Shown: positions 36,761-46,252, counted from the first letter of the stretch. The stretch is 64,000 nucleotides of DNA from Lachnospiraceae bacterium (GCA_009774175.1 VSNG01000005.1:97196-161195); one strand, 5' to 3'. Notes: generated from the sequence alone by a model not told the origin. Numbers and translations: made by a program.

Positions 36761-38092
36761 TTACTCTGCATCCGCATCTTCCGCTTCCGCAAAGAGCTCC
36801 CGCAGCATATCCACGGCTTCCTCATAGTCATATTTTGAATCCACATCCTGCATCAGAAAATCATTCACCGCCTCAATCTTGGCGATGGCATAGTCGATAT
36901 TCCTGTTGCTCCCGCTTTTATATGCGCCGATGTTGATCAGGTCTTCCGCCTCGTTATAGGTGGCAAGCACGTTTTTAAGCTTACCCGCAAGGGTTTTATG
37001 CTCCTTGTTTACAATCTGGCTCATGCACCTGGAAATACTCTGCAGCACATCAATCGCCGGATAATGATTCTGATGGGCCAGTCTTCTGTTTAACATAATG
37101 TGGCCGTCCAGAATACTTCTGGCCGTATCCGTAATGGGTTCGTTCATGTCGTCGCCGTCCACCAGCACCGTATACAGTCCGGTAATGGAGCCTGTCGCCG
37201 CACAGCCGGCCCGCTCCAGAAGACGCGGCATTTCTGAATAAACGCTGGGCGGATATCCTCTTGATACCGGAGGTTCTCCGCTGGCAAGCCCGATCTCACG
37301 CTGCGCCATGGAAAAACGGGTCAGGGAGTCCATCATCAGAAGGACGTCCTTTCCCTGATCCCTGAAATATTCTGCGATCGCACAGGCGGTCTTGGCCGCC
37401 TTGTTTCTCTCAAGAGCTGATTTATCCGAAGTGGCCACCACCACAACGGAACGGCGCATGCCTTCCTCGCCCAGATCACGCTCCACAAACTCGCGCACCT
37501 CTCTGCCCCGCTCGCCGATCAGAGCGATCACGTTGATGTCCGCCCTGGTATTTCGCGCAAACATACCCATCAATGTGGATTTTCCCACGCCTGATCCTGC
37601 AAAAATACCGATACGCTGGCCCTTTCCGACCGTCATAAGCCCGTCTATGGCTTTCACGCCAAGGGGCAGTACTTCCGAGATAATCTTTCTGCTCATGGCG
37701 TCCGGCGGCTGCGCCTCCACACTGTAAGGCACGCCCGGCATATATTCGCCGTCAATTCTGCCGAGGCCGTCAAGCACCTTTCCCAAAAGATCGTCGCTGA
37801 CCGGCACCGTCAGGGGATTTCCCGTATTCTCCACGATACATCCGAGACCGATTCCGTCCGTCTTGTCGCAGGGCATCAGAAGGGTCCTTCGCTCCTTAAA
37901 GCCCACTACCTCAGCCGTAATCGGCGGGTACTCGTTACCCACAGGATAGATTACGCACAGATCCCCGAGCTTTGCCTCAGGCCCCGCTGATTCGATGGTA
38001 AGGCCCACCACGTTCTCTACCCTGCCTTTTTTCCGAAAGAAAGTATCGTCCTTTATGCTGCTGTATTTATAAAAATTAATCGCTGTATTCAT
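36761..38092 (-). CDS. fliI: Flagellum-specific export ATPase FliI
   Basis: A 443-residue F1-beta-like ATPase. Walker A is GIFAGSGVGKSTLMGMFA; Walker B is DVLLMMDSLTRFSMAQREIG; the VIALIGERGREVREF and GEPPVSRGYPPSVYSEMPRL motifs are canonical. It forms a hexamer at the export gate and unloads substrates from chaperones. It lies between fliH and fliJ. Confidence 0.98.
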   Translation of the reverse strand: MNTAINFYKYSSIKDDTFFRKKGRVENVVGLTIESAGPEAKLGDLCVIYPVGNEYPPITAEVVGFKERRTLLMPCDKTDGIGLGCIVENTGNPLTVPVSDDLLGKVLDGLGRIDGEYMPGVPYSVEAQPPDAMSRKIISEVLPLGVKAIDGLMTVGKGQRIGIFAGSGVGKSTLMGMFARNTRADINVIALIGERGREVREFVERDLGEEGMRRSVVVVATSDKSALERNKAAKTACAIAEYFRDQGKDVLLMMDSLTRFSMAQREIGLASGEPPVSRGYPPSVYSEMPRLLERAGCAATGSITGLYTVLVDGDDMNEPITDTARSILDGHIMLNRRLAHQNHYPAIDVLQSISRCMSQIVNKEHKTLAGKLKNVLATYNEAEDLINIGAYKSGSNRNIDYAIAKIEAVNDFLMQDVDSKYDYEEAVDMLRELFAEAEDADAE

Positions 38093-38116
38093 CCGACGCT
38101 TCTTTCTGCTGCACCT

Positions 38117-39013
38117 CTATACCTTTTCATAGGATAATACCTGTAACTTTTTGGTGAGCTCCTCCAGCTGCGTGCCAAGGCCGCAGTCAAAGATCCCCCC
38201 GTCCGTCTCAATCAGGCAGTCGCCCTTGCTCAGGGCGATATCTTCTATAATCTCAATCAGCCCTCTGCCGGCTACCGCGCCTTCCACGAGAGTCTGCTTC
38301 TGCATGTTGACGTAAGGGTAGTCCTCCGCCGACACATGCACGATAAAAGTCTTACTGCTCTCCACCTTGCGCAGGGTGGCGTCTATCAAATGTACCAGAA
38401 TGTCTCTGTTATCCGAAAGGTCAACGCCGAAAATATGGCTGTACACATCCGTAATGGTTTCAATAAACCGAGGCTCCAGATTTTCCAGCATATCGTCAAA
38501 TTCTGCTTCCAGCTGCCTTCTTCTGTCGGCCAGCTCCTGTTTCAGCCCCTCCACCTCGGCCATGCCTCTGGCGTATCCTTCATCGTACCCCTGCCTTGTG
38601 CCTTCCTCCACAGCGTTAGCGCGCTGTATCTCGGCCTCTCTGTGGGCTTCCTTCTCTATCTCAAGAGCCTGCGCTCTGGCCTGTGCCACAATATGCTCCG
38701 CTTCCGCCTCGGCCGCCTCACGGCTGGCCTCCGCATCCGACGCCTTAATTACGTTGCCGGAGCCCTCACCGTCAGAAAACAGGGCGTCCAGCTCCTCTCC
38801 GGGAAGACCGCTCACAAACTCCGCGGATTCGCCTTCTCCTTCCCCGTCCTCCTCGTCGAAAGACGGCACTGTAGCCGCGTTGGCCCGGCGAAGCGCCTCC
38901 CACTCCTCAATGCGCTCCGCAACAAGGTTGTTGCTGTCTATCACACACTTATCTTCGCCGTCCACTCTGACCCAGCCGGCTTTGTATAAAGATCTTGGCT
39001 TCATCTTAAACAA
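38117..39013 (-). CDS. fliH: FliI regulator FliH
   Basis: A ~298-residue protein. The N-terminal region has LVAERIEEWEALRRAN; a long Glu/Ala-rich coiled coil (about residues 100-170) follows, then a C-terminal domain with ITDVYSHIFGVDLSDNRDIL like V/F-type ATPase stator subunits. FliH dimers hold FliI at the C-ring. The start is uncertain: a TTG at 39013 lies 8 bp after GGAGGTGA inside the fliG end, while an ATG at 39004 is 17 bp from it. I favour the TTG. fliG and fliH overlap by 8 bp. Confidence 0.9.
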   Translation of the reverse strand: MFKMKPRSLYKAGWVRVDGEDKCVIDSNNLVAERIEEWEALRRANAATVPSFDEEDGEGEGESAEFVSGLPGEELDALFSDGEGSGNVIKASDAEASREAAEAEAEHIVAQARAQALEIEKEAHREAEIQRANAVEEGTRQGYDEGYARGMAEVEGLKQELADRRRQLEAEFDDMLENLEPRFIETITDVYSHIFGVDLSDNRDILVHLIDATLRKVESSKTFIVHVSAEDYPYVNMQKQTLVEGAVAGRGLIEIIEDIALSKGDCLIETDGGIFDCGLGTQLEELTKKLQVLSYEKV

Positions 39014-40025
39014 TGATCTCGTCACCTCCGCCTCTGGAGATAACGATTTCAGCAGCATCTTCCAGTTTTCTGATGATATTTACAATCTTCTGCTGCGCTT
39101 CCTCCACATCCTTCATTCGGACGGGACCCATAAATTCCATGTCCTCCTTGATCATAACCGCAAGACGCTTGGAAAGGTTGTTGAAGATGGCATTCTGCAC
39201 CTCTTCGTTGGAACCCTTCAATGCGATTGCCAGATCGGAGTTATCCACATCACGCAGCACACGCTGAATGGCGCGGTCGTCCAAAAGCAGGATATCCTCG
39301 AAGACAAACATCTTCTTTCTGATCTCGTCCGCAAGCTCCGGCTCCTCGATCTCCAACGTTTCCATGATATGTTTTTCCGTACCGCGGTCCACCGTATTCA
39401 AAATCTCTACCACAGCGTCCACGCCGCCGATAATTGTGTAATCCTGATTTACCAGGGATGACAGTTTGGATTCCAAAACTTTCTCCACTTCCTTGATTAC
39501 GTCCGGACTGGTCCGGTCCATCACTGCAATACGCTTGGTTACGTCCGCCTGTCTGTCCGGCGGAAGGGCCGATACGATAATCGCAGCCTGCGCCGGCGCC
39601 AGATAGGACAGAATCAACGCGATGGTCTGCGGATGTTCGTCCTGAATAAAGTTCAAAAGCTGCGCCGCATCGGCCTTTCTCACAAACTCGAATGGCTTCA
39701 CCTGCAGGGATGCCGTCAGTTTGCCGATCACGTCCATCGCCTTGTCTGCGCCGAAGGACTTCTCCAAAAGCTCCTTGGCGTAGTTGATACCGCCTTCCGC
39801 GATATACTGCTGTGCCAGGCACACCTGATAGAACTCGTTTACCACGCTCTCCTTAAGCTGCGGCGTAACGCTTCTTGTATTCGCAATCTCCAGCGTAAGT
39901 TCCTCCACCTCGTCTTCCTTGAGATGCTTGAATATCGCCGCAGATTTTTCCGGCCCAAGAGCAATCATTAAGATGGCCGCCTTCTGGACTCCGTTGATCT
40001 TCTCCTCCGTAGCTCTCGCTGCCAT
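39006..40025 (-). CDS. fliG: Flagellar motor switch protein FliG
   Basis: A 339-residue FliG: an N-terminal domain that binds FliF, the middle armadillo repeats with EHPQTIALILSYL, and a C-terminal torque domain with charged residues facing MotA (MFVFEDILLLDDRAIQRVLR). All three domains are present at standard length. It lies 5 bp after fliF and overlaps fliH. Confidence 0.97.
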   Translation of the reverse strand: MAARATEEKINGVQKAAILMIALGPEKSAAIFKHLKEDEVEELTLEIANTRSVTPQLKESVVNEFYQVCLAQQYIAEGGINYAKELLEKSFGADKAMDVIGKLTASLQVKPFEFVRKADAAQLLNFIQDEHPQTIALILSYLAPAQAAIIVSALPPDRQADVTKRIAVMDRTSPDVIKEVEKVLESKLSSLVNQDYTIIGGVDAVVEILNTVDRGTEKHIMETLEIEEPELADEIRKKMFVFEDILLLDDRAIQRVLRDVDNSDLAIALKGSNEEVQNAIFNNLSKRLAVMIKEDMEFMGPVRMKDVEEAQQKIVNIIRKLEDAAEIVISRGGGDEIIV

Positions 40026-40030
40026 TTATC

Positions 40031-41635
40031 CTACCCCCAGTCTTCGTTTAACCAGTTGCGCAGCAAATTTGCCGCTGCCTCCGGATTCTCTTCCACAAAT
40101 TTATTGATAAGCCGCTTCTCCTCGGACTCGTTCTCGGAGGAAATCTCCTCAAGCTGTACATCGGACTGCAAAAGCGTCTCCACAGACAGCTCCTCTTCCT
40201 CCTCCTCGTGCTTCTCGCCGCGCATGCTGCGCAGTACGACAAAGGCAAGCAGCGCCAGAATTACAATGATAAGGATGATCTGTAAAACATCCGTAGCCGT
40301 AATCGGCGAACCCTCCGCGTCAAAGAAAAGATTCTCGCTGTACGCTACCAGCGTAATATTATCCTGTGAAATGCCCGTCGCGTTTGCCACAGTGGCATAA
40401 AACGTATCGTCCAGCTCCATTCTGGTACGCTCCGCGTTGGCAAGCTTATATTCCTCCCAGCTCACGCCGTCCAAAAGCCCCTGGGCGTCCACGTCCTCCT
40501 CTCTGATCACATTGTAGCTGATCAGGGAAGCCGCCAGGGAAGATGCGCCATAATCAATCACACCGGCCGGCGTCTCTGTGACTTCAATGGTCTCGTTGGG
40601 CAGATAGTCTCTGGACTCCTCGCTAACGGTGGAGGAGGAATTGGCGTTATCCTCCAGCACATAGGTGCTGTCGTCGTCGTTGGAATCCGTGCCGGGCACG
40701 CCGCCTGTACCGCTGGTATTCTCGGAGTTAAAAACATCCTCATGGCTCAGCACGCCCTGAGTCTGCCCGTCTGCCGGGGTATATGTATGCTCCGTCCGAT
40801 TCTGGGTTGAGAAATCCAGCACCAGATTGGGAGATACCTCCACATTGTCAAATTCGTTTGTGCCAAGGATCACCCGCCGCACATTGTTGATCATGTTCTT
40901 TTCCGCTTCGCTCTTCACGGAGAGATGCGCGGTCGCCATACCGGAAGTGGAATAGTTATCATCCCCCGTAAAGAGCATGTTGCCTTCCGCATCCATAATG
41001 ACGATATGATTGGTGGTGTCGTTACCAAGCGCCGTAGCAATTGCGCGCGCCAAATAGGCCGCGCTCTCCTGAGAGAACTCGTCCTTTAACTCCAGAATGA
41101 CAGAAGCAGAGGATTCCTGTTCCTTTGCAATTAACGTCCCGTCATCCTCCGGAATGTTCAGCTTAACCCGGGCAACCTTAATCGCCGTAAACATGGTCAG
41201 GAAATCATTCTCCAGCTGTTTTTCCAGATATACCACATGTTTTTTCTGTTTGTCGGACTCCGTAGTGGAGAAGCTGCCGTCCGTCACATTATCAATGCCG
41301 TAGCTGGCCGCCTGAATATTATTGGCCCCAAGCAGCAGATTTGCCTGAGAAATATCCTTTTCAAGAACCTGCACAATCAATCCGTCGTCGGAAATCTCAT
41401 AATTCAATGATTCCCCTTCCAGAAGATCGCGCACCTCCGCCGCTTCCTTTGTTGTCTCACATTCCCGCAGCAATACATACCGGGGTCTGGTGAGCATACT
41501 CACAATAAACACCAGCGCAATGATAAGCACCGCCACCACGCTGACAATCAGAGTCTTTTGTCTGGCCGTGAAGCGGTTCCACCATTCCGATATTTTATTT
41601 CCAAATTCCTTTAGTTTCTCTACTATTTTTTCCAC
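40031..41635 (-). CDS. fliF: MS-ring protein FliF
   Basis: A 534-residue FliF with two transmembrane helices (about residues 27-47 and 445-465). Between them are the ring-building motifs, including DISQANLLLGANNIQAASYG-like sequence, EKQLENDFLTMFTAIKVARV, and the YTPADGQTQG region. The cytoplasmic tail (EKRLINKFVEENPEAAANLL, RNWLNEDW) is the FliG-binding peptide. FliF is the platform for flagellar assembly. Confidence 0.97.
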   Translation of the reverse strand: MEKIVEKLKEFGNKISEWWNRFTARQKTLIVSVVAVLIIALVFIVSMLTRPRYVLLRECETTKEAAEVRDLLEGESLNYEISDDGLIVQVLEKDISQANLLLGANNIQAASYGIDNVTDGSFSTTESDKQKKHVVYLEKQLENDFLTMFTAIKVARVKLNIPEDDGTLIAKEQESSASVILELKDEFSQESAAYLARAIATALGNDTTNHIVIMDAEGNMLFTGDDNYSTSGMATAHLSVKSEAEKNMINNVRRVILGTNEFDNVEVSPNLVLDFSTQNRTEHTYTPADGQTQGVLSHEDVFNSENTSGTGGVPGTDSNDDDSTYVLEDNANSSSTVSEESRDYLPNETIEVTETPAGVIDYGASSLAASLISYNVIREEDVDAQGLLDGVSWEEYKLANAERTRMELDDTFYATVANATGISQDNITLVAYSENLFFDAEGSPITATDVLQIILIIVILALLAFVVLRSMRGEKHEEEEEELSVETLLQSDVQLEEISSENESEEKRLINKFVEENPEAAANLLRNWLNEDWG

Positions 41636-41682
41636 AGCAACTCGATCTCCTTCAGCATTTCCCTCTTACCCGCCAAACAGAA

Positions 41683-42009
41683 CTAGATCTGCATCTGGAT
41701 CAGCTCTTTGTAAGCATCCAGAAGCTTATCCCTGATAGCCACTGTGTACTGCAATGCCGTCGAAGCCTTCTGCAGGGCAATGCCAAGGTCATGGGAATTT
41801 TCCGTCTCGCCCAGCGCCCACTTGATTTCTTCGTTTTCCGCATCCGACAGATAACTGTTCGTCGTGTTCAGATTGTCGATTGCCGTATGTAACATTGCAT
41901 CAAAGCCGTTTTCCCTGTAATCTTCGATGCGGGTTGTGGGCGCCGCCTTGGCCGCCTCCCGCACCGCGCCCGAAGTCACGTTATATAATTCCGTAATATC
42001 CAAAGCCAT
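41683..42009 (-). CDS. fliE: Rod adaptor protein FliE
   Basis: A 108-residue FliE. The C-terminal pattern HDLGIALQKASTALQYTVAI, followed by RDKLLDAYKELIQMQI, is the hallmark. FliE joins the MS ring to the rod. The ATG at 42009 fits the family's usual start; the upstream ATG merely adds MLEETE from the ribosome-binding region. Confidence 0.95.
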   Translation of the reverse strand: MALDITELYNVTSGAVREAAKAAPTTRIEDYRENGFDAMLHTAIDNLNTTNSYLSDAENEEIKWALGETENSHDLGIALQKASTALQYTVAIRDKLLDAYKELIQMQI

Positions 42010-42086
42010 TTCTGTTTCCTCCAACATTCCCCGTCATATTTATACTCAGAAGGTATTCAATAGCAACTGCTATTCAACGTTGCTCA

Positions 42087-42533
42087 TCAACTGTTCAGTA
42101 TATTCAGTCCCATGGTCGCAATATTCTTGCTCGCGCTAAAAGCCGTGGTATTTGCCTGATAGGCGCGGGAAGCGTCGATCAGGTTCGTAAACTCCGTGAT
42201 CGGATTTACATTCGGATACATCACGTAACCGTTCTCATCCGCATCCGGGTGGGAGGGATCGTAAACCATGTTCCCCTCCGTCACATTATCTTCATAAACG
42301 CCCGTCACCTTCACGCCGGAACCCGAGTAGCGGTCTCTCGCCCTGTTAAGCACCTGATGAAAAGGCGTCTGGGAATTCTTTTCCTCAAAAACCACAATCT
42401 TTCTGCGGTAAGGAGTGCCATCCTCCGTCCTCGTGGTATTCATATTCGCCACGTTCTGGGATATGGTGTCCATACGGAACCGCTCCGCCGTCATACCCGT
42501 GGCGTTAATGTCAAATGAACTGAATAATGCCAT
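42087..42533 (-). CDS. flgC: Proximal rod protein FlgC
   Basis: A 148-residue FlgC: N-terminal SFDINATGMTAERFRMDTIS and QNVANMNTT, C-terminal EFTNLIDASRAYQANTTAFS. It is the second gene of the fla/che operon and forms part of the rod with FlgB. Length is standard. Confidence 0.97.
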   Translation of the reverse strand: MALFSSFDINATGMTAERFRMDTISQNVANMNTTRTEDGTPYRRKIVVFEEKNSQTPFHQVLNRARDRYSGSGVKVTGVYEDNVTEGNMVYDPSHPDADENGYVMYPNVNPITEFTNLIDASRAYQANTTAFSASKNIATMGLNILNS

Positions 42534-42551
42534 GTTGAACTCCTCCTTCTA

Positions 42552-42950
42552 TCACTTCAGAACTGCCTGTAAATTCTTAAACTCCTGCGCCACGCTCTGC
42601 TCAAGTCCCTGATAAACCACCTGGTTTTTCGCAAGGTACACACCTTCTGTGTCAGGATCTACGTTATTACCGTCCAGACGGTATGAGAAACTGGCATAAT
42701 CGGTGTAGGCGATAGGCTTTAAGCGGTTCATCTTCACATCCGCCACCTTGGCATCCATGGATTTATAGCGGGAATGCCGCAGGGCCTTCGCCAGCTGCGT
42801 CTCAAAATTCACGTCCTGCCTCTTATAATTCGGCGTGTCCGCATTGGCAATATTGTTGGAAATCGCCTCATGTCTGAGGGCGGACGCGTCCAGCGCCTTA
42901 TCCAGCACATTCACATAATCAAAAACATTCGTATCAATCAGCGAGCTCAT
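42552..42950 (-). CDS. flgB: Proximal rod protein FlgB
   Basis: A 132-residue FlgB with the ASALRHEAISNNIANADTPN and YKRQDVNFE rod signature. It is the first gene of the fla/che operon. The ATG at 42950 is chosen because an AAGGAG sequence lies 7 bp upstream; the in-frame GTG two codons earlier is less well placed. Confidence 0.96.
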   Translation of the reverse strand: MSSLIDTNVFDYVNVLDKALDASALRHEAISNNIANADTPNYKRQDVNFETQLAKALRHSRYKSMDAKVADVKMNRLKPIAYTDYASFSYRLDGNNVDPDTEGVYLAKNQVVYQGLEQSVAQEFKNLQAVLK

Positions 42951-42987
42951 AATCACACTCCTTCCACGTTAATACAATCCATACTCC

Positions 42988-43015
42988 ATTATAAATAATT
43001 TATAAAAAAAAACAA
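42988..43015 (-). promoter_or_regulatory. Main fla/che operon promoter (sigma-A-type)
   Basis: On the minus strand, TTGTTT (43010-43015) and a perfect TATAAT (42988-42993) are 16 bp apart in a very AT-rich tract, 38 bp upstream of the flgB ATG. This is the expected position for the start of the ~39-kb operon. A CodY-box-like sequence lies just upstream. Confidence 0.7.
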
Positions 43016-43027
43016 GGTTTTTCGATT

Positions 43028-43042
43028 GATTTTCACAAATTT
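43028..43042 (-). promoter_or_regulatory. CodY-box-like site upstream of the fla/che promoter
   Basis: Read on the minus strand, AAATTTGTGAAAATC differs at 3 of 15 positions from the known CodY consensus AATTTTCWGAAAATT. It lies 13 bp upstream of the -35 element of the flgB promoter and downstream of codY itself. In B. subtilis, CodY represses the fla/che promoter when nutrients are plentiful. Direct binding here is inference. Confidence 0.5.
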
Positions 43043-43060
43043 GTATTTGTCCAAAACATC

Positions 43061-43108
43061 AAAAAAGGATCTGCAATGCGCAAAAACGGCACTTTTTGCA
43101 GATCCTTC
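43061..43108 (-). terminator. Intrinsic terminator of codY
   Basis: On the minus strand, AAGGATCTGCAA pairs with TTGCAGATCCTT, with a second inner GCAAAAA/TTTTTGC pairing, and the stem runs into TTTTTT. It lies 13 bp after the codY stop and separates codY from the fla/che promoter. Confidence 0.85.
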
Positions 43109-43120
43109 TGCCAGTTATTT

Positions 43121-43906
43121 CTAAAATCTTCCCTGTTCCTTCAATTTTTCAACTTCATCAAAAACCACATCGTTCAAAACCTTGATATAGGTGCCCTTCA
43201 TACCTGAAGACCGAGACTCTATGACGCCCGCGCTCTCAAACTTCCTGAGCGCGTTTACGATGACCGATCTGGTGATCCCCACCTTATCGGCAATCTTGCT
43301 GGCCACCAAAATTCCCTCCATACCGCCCAGCTCGTCGAAGATGTGCGTAATGGCCTCCATCTCCGAAAAGGAAAGGGTGGATATGGCCGACTTCACAACG
43401 GCCACCTTGCGGTTCTCCTCCGCGCTCTCCTCGCTCACCGCCCGAAGCATTTCCAGTCCCACCACGGTAGTTCCGTACTCGCACAAAATAATATCGTCAA
43501 TATCGTACTGGTCGTCGCTCTTGTATAGGAAAAGCGTTCCCAGCCGTTCGCCAGATATCTCTATGGGCGCGATCACCGCCTGAAACCGTCTGATGCCGGG
43601 ACTCTCAAAGCCAAGCGTTTCCAGATTGACGTTTTCCTTCGTGGAAAGCACTCCCAGAAGCCGCTCGTTCAGCATGGGATCAATAAAACCGCCCACATGA
43701 CCCACAATCAGCTCCGTGATGGATTCCACCATGGGGGAGTCCCCGATGCCGAGAACCTTGCCCTTTCTGCTTACCACAAGCACATTGGAAATCAAAATTT
43801 CCTTTAAAACATCACAGATGTCATTAAATACAACCTTGCCTGAATTATTGTTGTGTAAAAGCTTCCCGATTTTTCGGGTTTTATCTAACAACTGCACACT
43901 GCTCAT
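43121..43906 (-). CDS. codY: GTP- and branched-chain-amino-acid-sensing repressor CodY
   Basis: A 261-residue CodY. The N-terminal GAF-like domain (MSSVQLLDKTRKIGKLLHNN; VLGIGDSPMVESITELIVGH) senses isoleucine/valine in known members. The C-terminal winged helix has ASKIADKVGITRSVIVNALR and FESAGVIESRSSGMKGTYIK. CodY represses many stationary-phase, nutrient-uptake and motility genes when GTP and branched-chain amino acids are abundant. It lies just upstream of fla/che, as in B. subtilis, but without codV-clpQ-clpY beside it. Confidence 0.97.
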   Translation of the reverse strand: MSSVQLLDKTRKIGKLLHNNNSGKVVFNDICDVLKEILISNVLVVSRKGKVLGIGDSPMVESITELIVGHVGGFIDPMLNERLLGVLSTKENVNLETLGFESPGIRRFQAVIAPIEISGERLGTLFLYKSDDQYDIDDIILCEYGTTVVGLEMLRAVSEESAEENRKVAVVKSAISTLSFSEMEAITHIFDELGGMEGILVASKIADKVGITRSVIVNALRKFESAGVIESRSSGMKGTYIKVLNDVVFDEVEKLKEQGRF

Positions 43907-43949
43907 GTATTTACCCCTCGATCTTTGCTTTGCCGCCTGTAATGTATTG

Positions 43950-43978
43950 ATTTTATCACACTATTCAGACAATTTCAA
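43950..43978 (-). promoter_or_regulatory. codY promoter with an overlapping CodY-box-like site
   Basis: On the minus strand, TTGAAA (43973-43978) and TAAAAT (43950-43955) are 17 bp apart, a good sigma-A-type promoter 44 bp upstream of codY. The spacer contains AATTGTCTGAATAGT (43960-43974), which differs at 3 of 15 positions from the CodY consensus. A CodY dimer there would block RNA polymerase, giving negative autoregulation. Confidence 0.6.
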
Positions 43979-44034
43979 TGCATTTGGGCATAGTTCACGC
44001 AAATAGGGTGAAATATCCAGACATTACATACATT

Positions 44035-46119
44035 TTATGCCTGTACTGCCTTTTCTTTCGGCATATCCCTGACAAAGCCGCAGGTTTCATCGGAGCACAC
44101 CAGCTTGTTCCCCTTCTTCAGCATAATGGAGCCGCAGCGGTCGCATTTCTCATCCACAGGCTGCTGCCATACCATGAAATCGCAGTCCGGATTGTCGATA
44201 CAGCCGTAATACTTCCGGCCCTTCTTCGTCTTCTTTAAAACAATATCCTTGCCGCATTTGGGACAGGCAACGCCGATTTTTTCAAAATAAGGCTTGGTGT
44301 TGCGGCAGTCCGGGAAGCCGGGGCAGGCAAGAAATCTGCCGTGAGGGCCGTATTTGATCACCATCTGCCTCCCGCACAGCTCGCAGTACTCGTCGGCAAG
44401 CTCGTCGGCAAGCTCCACCTCCTCAAGCTCCTTTTCCGCCTTCTCCACAGCTTCCTGCAAATCGGGATAAAAATTCTTTACAACCGTCTTCCATTTCACA
44501 TTGCCCTCCTCCACGCCGTCAAGCAGGGCTTCCATGGTTGCGGTAAAATTCACGTCCACAATGGATGGAAAGGCTTCCTTCATCATATTGTTGACTACCT
44601 CTCCCAGCTCCGTCACATAGAGGTTTTTATTTTCCTTGACAATATAGCGTCTGGCAAGAATCGTCGTAATGGTAGGGGCGTAGGTGCTGGGCCGTCCGAT
44701 TCCCAGCTCCTCCATGGCCCGCACAAGAGACGCTTCCGTGTAATGCGGCGCAGGCTGGGTAAAATGCTGTTTCTCCTCCAGAGAAAGCAGGGTGAGCCCG
44801 GAGTCCTCGCTGATCCCCCGGATCAGCGTGTTGGCCTCTTCCTTATCCTCCTCCTGGGTGTAAACGCTCATGAAACCGTCAAACCTGACCTTGGACGCGG
44901 CCACCGTAAAGCGGTGCTCCCCGGCGTCAATCTTCACCGAAGTGGTTTCATACTGGGCGGCCGCCATACGGCTGGCGGCAAACCGCTTCCAGATCAGCTG
45001 ATAAAGCCGGAACTGGTCGCGTGAAAGAGATTCCTTGATATCAAGCGGCAGTCTGCTGATGTCCGTGGGACGAATGGCCTCATGGGCGTCCTGTATCTTT
45101 TTATCCGACTTTTTCTCCTGCTCCGTGGCGACCGCATATTCCGCTCCGTATTTTTCCGTAATAAAAGCTTTTGCCGCAGCCTCAGCCTCTTCCGAAATTC
45201 TGGTGGAGTCGGTACGCAGATAAGTGATGATACCGGTGGTGCCGTTTCCCTTAATCTCCACGCCCTCATAAAGCTGCTGAGCAAGACGCATGGTCTTCTG
45301 GGTAGAGAAATTTAACACCTTGCTGGCCTCCTGCTGTAAGGTCGAGGTGGTAAAGGGCAGGGGCGCTTTCTTTACCCGCTCGCCCGTCTTTATGGAGCTC
45401 ACCCGATATGATGCGCCCGATAATTCTTTCCTGATCTGCTCCATCTCCTCTCTTGAGGAGATAGTTTTCTTTTCACCCTTTGTTCCATAATATTTCGCCG
45501 TCAGCGGATTTTTCTCCCCGTCTACTTTAAGACTTGCATCAAGCGACCAGTACTCCTCCGGGATAAAGGCGTTAATTTCCTCCTCCCTGTCACAGATAAT
45601 CCGAAGCGCCACCGACTGCACGCGGCCGGCTGAAAGCCCACGCTTTACCTTGGCCCACAGCACGGGAGAAATTTTATAGCCAACCATGCGGTCCAGGCAT
45701 CTTCTTGCCTGCTGGGCGTCCACCAGATCCATATTGATCTCTCTGGCGTTCTTTAAGGATTCCTTCACCGCCGTCTTTGTAATCTCATTAAAGGTAATCC
45801 GATATACCTTCTTGTTTTCCAGTTTCAGCGCATAAAATAAATGCCATGAAATCGCTTCCCCCTCGCGGTCCGGGTCGGTCGCGAGATAGATTTTCTCCGC
45901 TTTTTTCACTTCCTTCCGAAGATTGGCCAGAATATCGCCCTTACCCCGAATCGTAATGTACCTTGGTTCGAAGTCGTGATCCACGTCAATTCCCAGAACG
46001 CTTCTGGGCAGATCACGCACATGTCCCTGACTGGCCGCCACCTCATAGTTGGAGCCCAAAAACTTTTTTATGGTCTTTACTTTCGCAGGCGACTCCACAA
46101 TCACCAAATATTTAGCCAT
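44035..46119 (-). CDS. topA: DNA topoisomerase I
   Basis: A 694-residue type IA topoisomerase that relaxes negative supercoils. The Toprim start is AKYLVIVESPAKVKTIKKFL, and DPDREGEAISWHL is present. The active-site Tyr is in GIITYLRTDSTRIS. Three C-terminal four-Cys zinc ribbons are visible (starting CELCGRQ, CPKCGKD, CDRCGSI). The ATG at 46119 is chosen because TopA homology begins there; the open frame to 46368 runs through the leader and into dprA. Preceded by its own promoter. Confidence 0.97.
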   Translation of the reverse strand: MAKYLVIVESPAKVKTIKKFLGSNYEVAASQGHVRDLPRSVLGIDVDHDFEPRYITIRGKGDILANLRKEVKKAEKIYLATDPDREGEAISWHLFYALKLENKKVYRITFNEITKTAVKESLKNAREINMDLVDAQQARRCLDRMVGYKISPVLWAKVKRGLSAGRVQSVALRIICDREEEINAFIPEEYWSLDASLKVDGEKNPLTAKYYGTKGEKKTISSREEMEQIRKELSGASYRVSSIKTGERVKKAPLPFTTSTLQQEASKVLNFSTQKTMRLAQQLYEGVEIKGNGTTGIITYLRTDSTRISEEAEAAAKAFITEKYGAEYAVATEQEKKSDKKIQDAHEAIRPTDISRLPLDIKESLSRDQFRLYQLIWKRFAASRMAAAQYETTSVKIDAGEHRFTVAASKVRFDGFMSVYTQEEDKEEANTLIRGISEDSGLTLLSLEEKQHFTQPAPHYTEASLVRAMEELGIGRPSTYAPTITTILARRYIVKENKNLYVTELGEVVNNMMKEAFPSIVDVNFTATMEALLDGVEEGNVKWKTVVKNFYPDLQEAVEKAEKELEEVELADELADEYCELCGRQMVIKYGPHGRFLACPGFPDCRNTKPYFEKIGVACPKCGKDIVLKKTKKGRKYYGCIDNPDCDFMVWQQPVDEKCDRCGSIMLKKGNKLVCSDETCGFVRDMPKEKAVQA

Positions 46120-46206
46120 AGCAATTCCCCATTTCGCTGAATATTTTATTTCCACGGACAACGAGCCAAAGTCGTGCCTGCACCACCCTGGCAACTGCCG
46201 CGAGGA

Positions 46207-46240
46207 TGAAATATCCCGTAGCTTGCCGCGGGGTATTTCA
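46207..46240 (-). promoter_or_regulatory. Hairpin in the topA leader
   Basis: On the minus strand, TGAAATA-CCCG pairs with CGGG-TATTTCA around a 10-nt loop, starting about 12 nt after the predicted transcription start of topA. No U-run follows, so it is not an obvious terminator. It may stabilise the leader or regulate translation. Confidence 0.45.
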
Positions 46241-46252
46241 CTAACGTGCAAC

